From contig NZ_JBOEFX010000084.1 in NCBI RefSeq assembly GCF_050633125.1, positions 14,635 through 78,634 on the forward strand: a stretch of 64,000 nt of DNA, given 5' to 3'. Of this stretch, positions 52,433-61,650 are shown piece by piece. The notes under the pieces were generated by a model, which saw nothing but the letters and a program-made list of their open reading frames with translations, was not told the DNA's origin and searched no databases. This DNA comes from Lewinella sp050633125. GTDB lineage: Bacteria > Bacteroidota > Bacteroidia > Chitinophagales > Saprospiraceae. A program made the position numbers and the translations under genes. Position 1 is the first letter of the stretch. Each line of letters starts with the position of its first letter.

Positions 52433-53029
52433 ATGGAGCAACTGATTCAACTTGATTATTCCCTTTTTGAATGGATTCATCACGGCTGGCAACATCCCTG
52501 GCTAGATGCCATAATGCCCTACTGGCGAGAAAAAACGACCTGGATTCCGCTTTATCTACTTTTAGCCGTGAGCTTGCTTTACAAATACAAGCTACCCGCA
52601 CTTTATTACCTGCTTGTGCTGGGGGTAGTTGTTGGACTTGCTGATTTCAGCAGTAGTCAATTGGTGAAAAAATCCGTAAAACGCCCGCGTCCATGCAGAG
52701 AAACGGCGTTGAGCCAACCGACGCGAGACGTTGGGGTGCATTGTGGAGGTGGCTATAGCTTTACGTCCTCGCATGCGACCAATCATTTTGCGGTCGCCAT
52801 CTTTCTTTTTCTAGGTTGGGGACGCCGTTGGAAAAAATGGCGGTGGTTGCTACTTTTTTGGGCAGCCAGTATTGCACTTGGGCAAGTTTACGTAGGGGTC
52901 CATTACCCGCTTGATATCACCTGCGGAGCGCTGTTAGGTAGCTTCATTGGCTGGGCTGTATACAGAATATATGAGCGGCAAAGGTGGCGAATACCAGATT
53001 TTTGCGACAGTTCTGTGCCAAAAGCATAA
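52433..53029 (+). CDS. PAP2 family phosphatase, membrane-bound
   Basis: 198 residues from the ATG at 52433; an in-frame start at 52370 would reach into the glmM promoter. Four to six membrane helices. Catalytic motifs of type 2 phosphatidic acid phosphatases: KKSVKRPRP (K-x6-RP), YSFTSSHATNHF (PSGH-like), and GQVYVGVHYPLDI (SR-x5-H-x3-D with the Arg replaced by Gln, as in many Bacteroidota PAP2 sequences). Probably dephosphorylates undecaprenyl diphosphate or phosphatidyl lipids at the periplasmic face. It lies next to cell-wall precursor gene glmM. Confidence 0.88.
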   Translation: MEQLIQLDYSLFEWIHHGWQHPWLDAIMPYWREKTTWIPLYLLLAVSLLYKYKLPALYYLLVLGVVVGLADFSSSQLVKKSVKRPRPCRETALSQPTRDVGVHCGGGYSFTSSHATNHFAVAIFLFLGWGRRWKKWRWLLLFWAASIALGQVYVGVHYPLDITCGALLGSFIGWAVYRIYERQRWRIPDFCDSSVPKA

Positions 53030-53285
53030 ATATTAATCACATTTTTAAGTACAACTCGTTAAGTTAATTGTATATTGAGTAGTCTATACTCAAACGGCAA
53101 GCTAACTGATCAAGATTGTTTTTTACTGGCCTCTTTTACCGCACCACTACCCTATCTCATTGAACAACAGCGCTCTGGGTTTATATCTTAGTATTATTTT
53201 TAAAATATAAAACCATCGTTAGCGAAAATTCACTAATTTGCCGTCGTAAGCCGAATTATTGACTTATTACGTACCTTATCAAAGC
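53030..53285. other. Intergenic leader of the TonB receptor gene
   Basis: 256 bases with a small hairpin (TTGAGTA, loop GTC, TATACTCAA near 53072-53091) and AT-rich DNA. No clear -7 box; an imperfect CTAATTTGC near 53231-53239 is the best candidate. Confidence 0.35.
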
Positions 53286-56102
53286 ATGAAATTTCTACTA
53301 CACTCACGTTTATTGTATTTTATTCTCTTTTTGGGGATAGGTGTTTTTGCCTCAGCGCAGACCGTTGTCCGCGGAGAAATTATTGATGGTGTTACCCGTG
53401 AACCCTTGATTGGAGCCAATGCCATCATTAAAGGGACCTCTGAAGGTACCGTCACTGATCTCGATGGAGCCTTCTCTTTTCCTACTACAGCCACTCCTCC
53501 CTTTACGATGGTTTTCTCGTACATCGGCTTTGCAGACGCAGAAGTGTTGGTAGAATCATTGGTGGAACCTCTCAAGATAGAATTATCAGAAGGCTCGGTT
53601 ACGATAGCAACCGTAGAAGTCAAAGGGCGCCGTATTGGTGAACGCCAGCGACAGTCGGCCTTGACGGTAGAAACGCTCGATAATATTGCCATAAAAGAAA
53701 CACCAGCCGCTAGTTTTTATGACGGCCTGGGGGCATTGAAGGATGTAGACCTTACAGCAGCCAGCCTTGGCTTTAAGATTATCAACACCCGTGGATTTAA
53801 CAGTACCAGCCCGGTTCGTTCTTTACAGCTGATTGACGGGGTAGACAACCAATCTCCTGGTTTGAACTTCTCGCTCGGCAACTTCCTGGGTTCTTCTGAA
53901 TTGGATGTCAATCGGGTAAACCTGATTGTGGGTGCGAGTTCTGCATTTTATGGGCCCAATGCCTTCAATGGCGTGATCAGTATGGAAACCAAAGACCCAT
54001 TTTTCCATAAGGGACTTTCGGCTATGGCCAAAGGTGGCGACCGTTCTTTGTTTGAAGGTGCGCTCCGGTATGCGGATGTTTTTGGTAAAAACAAAGGCAT
54101 TGGCTACAAGATTAACTTCTCCTACTTTCAGGCAGATGACTGGGTAGCAGATAATTATGACCCAGTTGATGATACGGATACAGGCGTAGACAATCCTGGC
54201 GGTTTTGACGCTGTTAACATTTATGGTGACGAATTTACCAGTGGCAGTGATTTCACTAATATCCTCCAGCTTCCTGGTCTTGGTATTATTCACCGCAAAG
54301 GCTACCGCGAGATTGATGTTGTTGATTATGATTCAGACAACCTAAAGCTTGGTGCAGCTGTACATTTCAGGCTCAAGCCAAGTATGGACTTAGGCTCCCC
54401 TACCCTTATTGCGGCCTCTAATTATAGTACAGGAACTACCGTTTATCAAGGAGACAATCGCTACAGTCTGAGGGGCATTCAGTTCTTCCAGCATCGCCTG
54501 GAATTAAAAAAACACGATACTTACTTCCTGCGCTTTTACGTCACCCACGAAGATGCAGGAGATTCTTACGACCCTTACTTTACCTCTCTACTACTCCAAA
54601 CCAATGCCAAGGAGAATCGTTTTTGGCGAAATGCTTACAGTGCTTATTGGAATAACCAAGTGATGCCCCAAATGCGGGCGATAGAAGGTTTTCCTAGTAT
54701 TTCTCAATTCCCTGGTGATCCGGTTGGTTATCGCGCAGCTTTAGCAGAATTCCTCGGGCAGCCAGATGTTGAAGCATCCCTTTTCGAGTGGCACAGTTTA
54801 GCTCAGGAAGCGGCACTAGTTGCAGATCCTATTGCTAACAATGCTGTAGAATTTTACGAGCCAGGTACTGCCCGTTTTGACGAAGAATTTGATCGAATTA
54901 CTAGTCGCAACCTCAACAGTGGTGGAACCCGTTTCTTCGACAAATCAGCACTCATACACGGCCAAGGAGAGTACAAATTCAATGACCTCGTTGCTCGCGG
55001 CAATATTACTGACCTCGATTTACTAGCTGGTGCCAGTTTCCGTCGTTACACACCAAATTCCGATGGTTCTATTTTGTTGGATACCATGGGAAGAGATATT
55101 GATACCCAGGAATTTGGCATCTACGGTGGAGGTACCCTAGAGCTAAAGAGCAAGCTGAAAGTTAGTGCGTCCTTACGCTTGGACAAGAACCAAAACTTCG
55201 ACTATCTCTTTTCACCAGCGGGTTCGTTGGTTTATAGCCCAACCGAAGTGACAACTGTACGTGCATCTTTTTCCGCTGCTGTTCGTAATCCTACCCTGGC
55301 AGATCAGTACTTGAACTACAATGTAGGCCGAGCCATCCTTTTGGGCAATCTAAACGGCTTTGATAGCCTCGTGACCGTAGAGTCACTATCCAACGCCCTT
55401 AACGCCAATGATCAAAACCAGCTGGATTACTTCAACGTAGCTCCAATTCGGCCAGAAAAAGTAAAGACCGTAGAAGCTGGTTTCCGTACAACCCTCTTTC
55501 AGCGGCTTTATTTGGATGCGACCTACTACTACAGTTTCTATACCGACTTTATCGGTTTCAATATCGGAGTAGATACCCGTTTTGACAATACCTTTGGTAC
55601 ACTGGTATCCGCTCAGGCTTATCGAGTTGCAGCCAATGCCACAGAAGAGGTCACTACCCAAGGCTTCTCTATTGGTTCTAACTACTACTTTGCCAACTAT
55701 TTTGTGTTCAACGCTAATTACTCGTGGAACAAATTGAATACCATTACGGACGATCCAATTATTCCGGCCTTTAATACGCCAGAACACAAGTACAATGTTG
55801 GTATTTCCGGAAGAAATGTTCCACTGAATCTGGGGCTCTTCCGTGTCCCTAATTTTGGCTTCAGTGTCAATTACAAATGGATTGAAGGCTTCATTTTTGA
55901 AGGATCACCACAGTTTACCGGAGAGATTCCTTCCTACGACCTTTTGGACGCCCAGATCAATTGGCAGGTAGCCAAATTGAACAGTACCTTCAAGCTAGGT
56001 GCTTCAAATATTCTCAACAACGAAACTTTTCAGACGTACGGTGGGCCCCGCATTGGGCGCCTGGCTTACTTCTCTGTTTTATACGAATTCAAGAAAAAAT
56101 AA
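53286..56102 (+). CDS. TonB-dependent receptor
   Basis: 938 residues from the ATG at 53286, nine codons into the longest frame. Signal peptide (FLGIGVFASAQ). Carboxypeptidase-D-like regulatory domain at residues 27-100 (VVRGEIIDGVTREPLIGANAIIKGTSEGTVTDLDGAFSF), then a plug domain (about 120-240, e.g. NTRGFNSTSPVRSLQLIDGVDNQSPGLNFSLGNFLGSSELDVNRVNLIVGASSAFYGPNAFNGVISMETKDP) and a 22-strand beta-barrel to the C-terminal strand LAYFSVLYEFKKK. Takes up an unknown ligand through the outer membrane with TonB energy. No SusD partner is present; instead the gene is followed after 30 bases by the first of two surface hydrolase-fold proteins. Confidence 0.93.
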   Translation: MKFLLHSRLLYFILFLGIGVFASAQTVVRGEIIDGVTREPLIGANAIIKGTSEGTVTDLDGAFSFPTTATPPFTMVFSYIGFADAEVLVESLVEPLKIELSEGSVTIATVEVKGRRIGERQRQSALTVETLDNIAIKETPAASFYDGLGALKDVDLTAASLGFKIINTRGFNSTSPVRSLQLIDGVDNQSPGLNFSLGNFLGSSELDVNRVNLIVGASSAFYGPNAFNGVISMETKDPFFHKGLSAMAKGGDRSLFEGALRYADVFGKNKGIGYKINFSYFQADDWVADNYDPVDDTDTGVDNPGGFDAVNIYGDEFTSGSDFTNILQLPGLGIIHRKGYREIDVVDYDSDNLKLGAAVHFRLKPSMDLGSPTLIAASNYSTGTTVYQGDNRYSLRGIQFFQHRLELKKHDTYFLRFYVTHEDAGDSYDPYFTSLLLQTNAKENRFWRNAYSAYWNNQVMPQMRAIEGFPSISQFPGDPVGYRAALAEFLGQPDVEASLFEWHSLAQEAALVADPIANNAVEFYEPGTARFDEEFDRITSRNLNSGGTRFFDKSALIHGQGEYKFNDLVARGNITDLDLLAGASFRRYTPNSDGSILLDTMGRDIDTQEFGIYGGGTLELKSKLKVSASLRLDKNQNFDYLFSPAGSLVYSPTEVTTVRASFSAAVRNPTLADQYLNYNVGRAILLGNLNGFDSLVTVESLSNALNANDQNQLDYFNVAPIRPEKVKTVEAGFRTTLFQRLYLDATYYYSFYTDFIGFNIGVDTRFDNTFGTLVSAQAYRVAANATEEVTTQGFSIGSNYYFANYFVFNANYSWNKLNTITDDPIIPAFNTPEHKYNVGISGRNVPLNLGLFRVPNFGFSVNYKWIEGFIFEGSPQFTGEIPSYDLLDAQINWQVAKLNSTFKLGASNILNNETFQTYGGPRIGRLAYFSVLYEFKKK

Positions 56103-56132
56103 TTTATCAATTTAACTGCATTAATCTTAATT

Positions 56133-57740
56133 ATGAAGCAATTTAACATTCTACTTATCTTATTCGTCTGCGGTGTTTTCACCAGCCTTCAGGCTCAAGA
56201 CACCCGTTATGTAGACGAAATTTTTACAGACGTTACGGTAACCTCTAATGTGGTCTATGCGAATAACTATACCGTGCTCACTGGAACTCCAGCTTTGTCT
56301 CCCATTACAATGGATGTTTACACGCCAGATGGAGACGACAATACCGAGCGGCCTACTGTACTTTACATCCACACCGGTAGTTTTCTTCCTCAGTATTTCA
56401 ATGGACAGGTTACTGGTGGCAAACTAGATTCTACCGTCGTTGAAATGTGTACCCGTTTGGCCAAGCGCGGCTATACCGCCATTGCGCCTACTTATCGTCT
56501 GGGTTGGGCACCTACCGCTCCTGATCAGAATATCCGTACATCTACCCTACTTCAGGCTTCGTATCGCGGTATTCAGGACATGCGTGCTTGTGTACGCTAC
56601 TTGCGTAAAACTGCTGCGGAAGATGGTAACCCTTACGGTGTTGATTCCGATAAGATTGTAGCCTGGGGTCAAGGTACTGGTGGTTACTTATCATTGGGTA
56701 TGGCAACACTGGATGATTATGCTGAAATTTCAGATTTAGACAAATTTATCGATACCGAAACTTTCCAGCCTTACGTGGTAGAAAGTGTACACGGAGATAT
56801 CTATGGCTTGGTAGAAGCGCAGCTTAACAGCCCTAATACACCTGGCTATTCTTCAGATATTCAATTTGCCGTAAATATGGGTGGTGCCTTGGGTGATACC
56901 TCTTGGATTGATGGCGATACGCCTGAGTTCAACGAGCCTCCTATCATTGGTTACCACGTAGTTAGTGATCCTTTCGCTCCTTTTGGAGACGGCCCGGTAA
57001 TTGTGCCTACTACTCAGGAATTTGTTGTTCAGGTAGCAGGTACTCGCCTATCTGTACAGGTTGCTAACGAAAAAGGAACCAACGACCCCCTAAATGCTGT
57101 AAACGGACAAATGACAGGGCTAGCTGCTGGCTTGGAGGCATTCACCAATGCTGCTGCGGGGGTTCCTGTTGATCTTTCAGCCTTAGGGCAATCACCTACG
57201 ACACTGACTACTCCTCACATGTATCCGTTTGTTGTAGACGGACTGGGATCTGGTCCATGGGACTGGTGGAGCAAGCCATTGCTAGATGTAATCATCCCTC
57301 AGGTAAATGGTGTATTCGGTACTGATTTCAATTCTGACACCCTGCACTTGAACGGTTTGATTACCAACCCAGATATGTCGGCTGCGAAAGCACGTGCATA
57401 CCTTGATACCGTTATGGCTCACTACATTCCACGTGCGTGTCAGGTATTACAGTTGGAAGAATGTGCCATCGTTTCTTCTGAAGAGATTGCTGACGATAGC
57501 CTTATTGGTCTAAGTGTAGCTCCTAACCCAGCTACCGAGCGTGTATTCATCCGCACCAATGCTACCTACCCAATGGAAGCTATCCAGGTATTTGACATTA
57601 ACGGACGCTTTATCCGCGCCCAGAACGGCATTGATAATCATCAATACGAACTTGAGCGAGGGAATTTACCGGCAGGCACTTATCTTGTCAAAGTCAAATT
57701 TGCCGAAGGAGTTAGCGTGAGGAAGATAATCTTCCGCTAA
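56133..57740 (+). CDS. T9SS-exported alpha/beta-hydrolase-fold protein lacking the nucleophile serine (copy 1)
   Basis: 535 residues. Signal peptide (LFVCGVFTSLQAQ), alpha/beta-hydrolase domain (about residues 55-450) and type A sorting domain (VAPNPATERVFIRTN...AGTYLVKVKF). The fold is recognisable by MDVYTPDGDDNTERPTVLYIHTGSFLPQYFNG (oxyanion strand, H-T-G), MCTRLAKRGYTAIAPTYRLGW, and VDSDKIVAWGQGTGGYLSLGMATL. The last is the nucleophile elbow G-x-S-x-G in which Ser is replaced by Gly 181. No other GxSxG is present. It is probably a binding or structural protein rather than an esterase. Cotranscribed with the TonB receptor upstream and ended by a strong terminator. Confidence 0.85.
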   Translation: MKQFNILLILFVCGVFTSLQAQDTRYVDEIFTDVTVTSNVVYANNYTVLTGTPALSPITMDVYTPDGDDNTERPTVLYIHTGSFLPQYFNGQVTGGKLDSTVVEMCTRLAKRGYTAIAPTYRLGWAPTAPDQNIRTSTLLQASYRGIQDMRACVRYLRKTAAEDGNPYGVDSDKIVAWGQGTGGYLSLGMATLDDYAEISDLDKFIDTETFQPYVVESVHGDIYGLVEAQLNSPNTPGYSSDIQFAVNMGGALGDTSWIDGDTPEFNEPPIIGYHVVSDPFAPFGDGPVIVPTTQEFVVQVAGTRLSVQVANEKGTNDPLNAVNGQMTGLAAGLEAFTNAAAGVPVDLSALGQSPTTLTTPHMYPFVVDGLGSGPWDWWSKPLLDVIIPQVNGVFGTDFNSDTLHLNGLITNPDMSAAKARAYLDTVMAHYIPRACQVLQLEECAIVSSEEIADDSLIGLSVAPNPATERVFIRTNATYPMEAIQVFDINGRFIRAQNGIDNHQYELERGNLPAGTYLVKVKFAEGVSVRKIIFR

Positions 57741-57776
57741 AGCTTAAAGCTAAATTTTAGCGAATTTAGAAGTGAG

Positions 57777-57816
57777 AACGCCCGGGAGTACAACTACTCT
57801 CGGGCGTTTTTTTTTT
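57777..57816 (+). terminator. Rho-independent terminator
   Basis: AACGCCCGGGAGTA (57777-57790) pairs with TACTCTCGGGCGTT (57795-57808), one mismatch, then ten T's. It separates the two hydrolase paralogs. Confidence 0.9.
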
Positions 57817-57832
57817 GTAAAAGAAAAACACA

Positions 57833-59446
57833 ATGATTATGCCACATCTAAATTACCTGTTGTTCTTTCTTTTTTGCGGAATACTGAACAGTTTAGTGGG
57901 TCAAAACACCCGCTACGTAGACGAGGTTTTCACGGACGTTAACGTCGAATACAACGTTGTCTACGCGACCAATATCTCCATGCTTTTCATGAACCCCGAT
58001 ACCATTCCCTTGGTCATGGATGTCTACACACCAGCTGGGGATGTGAACACTGAACGCCCGACTGTTATCTATATTCCTACCGGTAATTTTTTCCCTCCCT
58101 ATTTCAATGGAAGAGTAACCGGGGGGAAATCAGATTCTACCGTAGTGGAAGTATGCACTAGGCTGGCTAAGCGCGGCTATACTGCCATTGCTGCTTCTTA
58201 CCGATTGGGATGGAATCCTGTTGCTGCCGACCAAGCTGTCCTTACAGGAACCTTCCTACAAGCAATTTACCGAGGCATACAGGATATTCGCTCTTGCATC
58301 AGGTTTTTACGAAAAACGGTTGCTGAAGAGGGTAACCCCTATGGTGTAGATAGTGACCGCATCGTTGCGTGGGGACAAGAGACGGGGGGGTATCTCGCAT
58401 TAGGCGTGGCAACATTGGATGACTACAGCGAAATCAGTGCGTTGGGAAAATTCATCAATACAGAAACGCTCGAACCATATATCCTCGAAAATGTTCATGG
58501 CGATATTTACGGAGAAACAGAGGCTACCCTTAATCTTCCCAATGCGCCTGGTTATTCTTCGGATGTACACCTGGCCGTAAGTATGGGAGGAGCTATTTGT
58601 GATACTTCCTGGCTGGAGAGTAATACTGGTCTTGAACCACCCATCATCGGTTATCATGTGCTCACCGATCCTTATATTCCTTTTGGCGATGGTCCTGTAC
58701 TAGTACCTCACCCACCCATATTAATACTTCCTGTATCCGGTACTCGATTAGCGATACAGGTTGCTAATGAGAAAGGGATTAATGATCGTTTGAATCCTGT
58801 CAATGGACAAATGACTGGGTTATCCGCATGGTTAGAGGATCGTACCAATTTGCTGGCAGATATCCCGGCAAATCTTGCAGCTTTGGGACAATCACCTACG
58901 ACCTTAGCTGCCAAACACATGTATCCTTTTATACCACCAATACAACAAACACTATCCGGGCCTTGGGAGTGGTGGGATTATTCTCAACTGGACAGTGCCG
59001 TTACTCAAACAAATGAAGCGTATGGCACTGACTTCATTGCGAGTGAACTCCACGAGTATGGCTTAGCTCTTAATCCCGGCATGTCAGCCGAAAAAGCACG
59101 GGCTTACATTGACACTATATTTGCCCATTATCTTCCCCGAGCCTGTCAGGTATTGCAATTGGAGGAATGTGCCATTGTAGCTACCGAAGAGCTTGCTGAC
59201 GACAGCCTTATTGACCTAAGCATAGCTCCTAACCCAGCTACCGAGCGCGTATTCATCCGCACCAACCCTACCTACCCAATGGAAACTATCCAGGTATTTG
59301 ATATTAACGGACGCTATATCCGCGCCCAGAACGGCATTAATAATCATCAATACGAGCTTGAGCGAGGGAATTTACCGGCAGGCACCTACCTTATAAAGGT
59401 CAAGTTTGCCGAAGGAATAAGCGTGAGGAAGGTCATCTTTCGCTAA
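57833..59446 (+). CDS. T9SS-exported alpha/beta-hydrolase-fold protein lacking the nucleophile serine (copy 2)
   Basis: 537 residues, paralogous throughout to the gene at 56133 (same signal peptide layout, hydrolase domain and sorting domain; the last 100 residues are nearly identical). The nucleophile elbow reads VAWGQETGGYLALGVATL: Ser replaced by Glu 183, unlike the Gly of copy 1. Oxyanion strand VIYIPTGNFFPPYFNG. A terminator follows with the same hairpin as copy 1. The gene and its terminator form a duplicated module. An ATG at 57839 is an alternative start. Confidence 0.85.
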   Translation: MIMPHLNYLLFFLFCGILNSLVGQNTRYVDEVFTDVNVEYNVVYATNISMLFMNPDTIPLVMDVYTPAGDVNTERPTVIYIPTGNFFPPYFNGRVTGGKSDSTVVEVCTRLAKRGYTAIAASYRLGWNPVAADQAVLTGTFLQAIYRGIQDIRSCIRFLRKTVAEEGNPYGVDSDRIVAWGQETGGYLALGVATLDDYSEISALGKFINTETLEPYILENVHGDIYGETEATLNLPNAPGYSSDVHLAVSMGGAICDTSWLESNTGLEPPIIGYHVLTDPYIPFGDGPVLVPHPPILILPVSGTRLAIQVANEKGINDRLNPVNGQMTGLSAWLEDRTNLLADIPANLAALGQSPTTLAAKHMYPFIPPIQQTLSGPWEWWDYSQLDSAVTQTNEAYGTDFIASELHEYGLALNPGMSAEKARAYIDTIFAHYLPRACQVLQLEECAIVATEELADDSLIDLSIAPNPATERVFIRTNPTYPMETIQVFDINGRYIRAQNGINNHQYELERGNLPAGTYLIKVKFAEGISVRKVIFR

Positions 59447-59482
59447 AGCTTAAAGCTGAATCTTAACACATTCAGTAATGAG

Positions 59483-59521
59483 AACGCCTGGGAGGATAAC
59501 TACTCTCGGGCGTTTTTTTTT
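59483..59521 (+). terminator. Rho-independent terminator, duplicate of the one at 57777
   Basis: AACGCCTGGGAG... pairs with CTACTCTCGGGCGTT, then nine T's. Sequence and position match the terminator after copy 1. Confidence 0.85.
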
Positions 59522-59600
59522 AAAAAAAAGACGCTAAGTTTTAGACAGCTTCATTGCTGTTTTAATAGGTTTTTGGAGCTAAAAAAATATCTTTACACCA

Positions 59601-60314
59601 ATGCAAGCAATAGATCCCATATTAAACCCAACTGTTTTTATAGGAACCTTTGAATGGAGAGAACCAGTAACTACACTTACTGATTTTTTGGTTGCACTGG
59701 TAAGTTTGTATGCCTTTATTCGTTTTGCACGATATAAAGGTGAGCAATCAGAAAGCTATAACTATTATAAGTTTTATTTCTTATGCTTTGCAATTGGGAT
59801 GACTAGCGCAGCTTGGTTTGGACATGGACTACAAGCCTATGTAGGTTCCGGATTTAAAAAAATAGGTTGGGTTTGTAGCTCAACAGGGCTTCTATTTTTA
59901 GCCTTTGCTTCCTTATTACAATTAAAAAAAATTCTAACTACAAGACTGTATGCTGTGCTCCGAGTATTAATAGTTCTTCAATATTTTACGTTCTTGGTAT
60001 TAATGCTTCACCCGCAATTAAGCGACTTTGTATATGCTCAATTATCGTCTACGGTCTCGCTTGTTGGGTTTACACTCCCAATGCAAGTTTATTACTATAT
60101 AAAATCAAAAGAGAAAGGCAGTTTGATCTTATTTACAGCTATCCTCTATGGTATTTTTCCTGGCCTTGTATTCAACAACCAAATAAGCTTACATCGCTGG
60201 TTAAACTACCACGACATTAGTCATATTTTGATGGCGTTCTTTATGTTTTTTGTTTTCTTAGGCGCTTCTCGTCTTGCAATGCGGTCAAATAAAGCCGCTA
60301 GCTCGATGATATAA
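59601..60314 (+). CDS. Seven-helix membrane protein, CREST-superfamily-like
   Basis: 237 residues, about seven membrane helices, no signal peptide. Conserved-looking polar residues fit the CREST superfamily (alkaline ceramidase/PAQR/Per1-type zinc hydrolases): Ser and His in the second helix (GMTSAAWFGHGL) and HxxxH in the last (NYHDISHILMA), with an Asp just before the second pair. If correct, it is an intramembrane metal-dependent lipid hydrolase acting on a ceramide- or ether-lipid-like substrate. AT-rich. It precedes an alkylglycerol-monooxygenase-like gene, with 52 bases between them. Confidence 0.55.
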   Translation: MQAIDPILNPTVFIGTFEWREPVTTLTDFLVALVSLYAFIRFARYKGEQSESYNYYKFYFLCFAIGMTSAAWFGHGLQAYVGSGFKKIGWVCSSTGLLFLAFASLLQLKKILTTRLYAVLRVLIVLQYFTFLVLMLHPQLSDFVYAQLSSTVSLVGFTLPMQVYYYIKSKEKGSLILFTAILYGIFPGLVFNNQISLHRWLNYHDISHILMAFFMFFVFLGASRLAMRSNKAASSMI

Positions 60315-60366
60315 ATTATCTTTTCATTTTTTCTTTTCTTTTGCAGTTTTGCAAAAAAACAAAATC

Positions 60367-61650
60367 ATGAATCCAATAACCGGGGTAATTATTACAAGTG
60401 TTTTAATAGTTATTGGAGCACTCGTACTAGAGTCTTACGTTGCAAAGAAAAAGAAAATGACTTTGTATCGATTGTCAGATAGCATTACCAATCTTTCTTG
60501 TGGGATGATGGAGAGAGTTTTTGACTTTTTCCTATCTGTCCTTATTTTATTTGGCTTTCAATATATCTACGAAAATGTGGCACCGTATCAAATCCCAATG
60601 AATATTGGTACCTGGGTGATCGCAATTTTAGCTTTTGACTTTTTAGCCTATTGGTTCCATCGGTTAAGCCATGAAATAAACTTTCTATGGGCGGCACACA
60701 TCGTGCACCATCAAAGTGAGGAGCTAAATCTAACAACAGTGTTTAGAGCATCTTTATTTGCTGTATTTTATAGGGTGTTTTTCTTTGTTTGGATGGCTTT
60801 AGCTGGTTTTAATGCCATTACTATTGGAGTTTGCACCATGATTTTAGGATTATTCCAATTATTTACTCATTCCAGAGTTATTGGGAAGCTAGGCGTTTTT
60901 GAGAAGTTCTTGACAACTCCATCTCACCACAGGGTTCATCATGGGCGAAATGAGAAATATATGGACCATAACTATAGTCATATATTCATCATTTGGGACA
61001 AAATATTCGGAACATTTATTGAAGAGGATGAAGAGCCAACGTATGGCATTACTACTGGTTTTGAGAGCGCTAATGCTTATAATGCCAATTTTTCATACTG
61101 GCGGAATTTGTTGATTAGAGCTAAAAAAACAAAAAAAATTAGCGATAAAATTAAAGTCTTCACCAAGGGCCCAGCTTGGACTCCAGATGATGTTCCTCAT
61201 TTACCAAATGAGTATAAAACAGATGACAATGGGAATAGAATTCATCATCATATTCCAATTAGTTTTGAACTCGGAGCTTACATTTTACTAAATGTGGCAA
61301 TTACCTTTTCAGCGTTTGCCGCTTTGATGGTTGTTTTTAAACCTTACAAACCTGGTGAATACTTCCCAATAGAAGAATTGTTCTCAAATCACCAAATATT
61401 GGCTTTGGTCGGAATAGTTTTATTATCGGTTTTTGCTCACGCAAGAATGATGGAACAAACAAAGTTTGCTATTTATATCGACGCGTTTAGGTTAATCGTC
61501 CTGATCACTTTAACATTCTTTGCTTTTAAAGAATTTCCATTTGCAAACTGGTTAATACCTACTGCATCAGTAGTTTGTGGAGTTATGCTGTTATGGCTTA
61601 TTCGACTGGGGGTAAAAGCGTCCAAAAAGGAGGCTGTAATAGCTGCTTAG
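60367..61650 (+). CDS. Fatty acid hydroxylase superfamily protein, alkylglycerol monooxygenase-like
   Basis: 427 residues from the ATG at 60367 (a TTG at 60349 in frame). Helical membrane protein with the eight-His di-iron motif of the superfamily: YWFHRLSHE (HxxxH), AAHIVHHQSEE (HxxHH) and HHRVHHGRNEKYMDHNYSH. HHRVHHGRN plus LIIWDKIFGTF-like IFIIWDKIFGTFIEEDEE is closest to mammalian alkylglycerol monooxygenase (TMEM195) and its bacterial homologs, which cleave ether lipids using tetrahydrobiopterin and iron. Other hydroxylases or desaturases in the family are possible. AT-rich like its neighbour, suggesting joint acquisition. Confidence 0.8.
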   Translation: MNPITGVIITSVLIVIGALVLESYVAKKKKMTLYRLSDSITNLSCGMMERVFDFFLSVLILFGFQYIYENVAPYQIPMNIGTWVIAILAFDFLAYWFHRLSHEINFLWAAHIVHHQSEELNLTTVFRASLFAVFYRVFFFVWMALAGFNAITIGVCTMILGLFQLFTHSRVIGKLGVFEKFLTTPSHHRVHHGRNEKYMDHNYSHIFIIWDKIFGTFIEEDEEPTYGITTGFESANAYNANFSYWRNLLIRAKKTKKISDKIKVFTKGPAWTPDDVPHLPNEYKTDDNGNRIHHHIPISFELGAYILLNVAITFSAFAALMVVFKPYKPGEYFPIEELFSNHQILALVGIVLLSVFAHARMMEQTKFAIYIDAFRLIVLITLTFFAFKEFPFANWLIPTASVVCGVMLLWLIRLGVKASKKEAVIAA

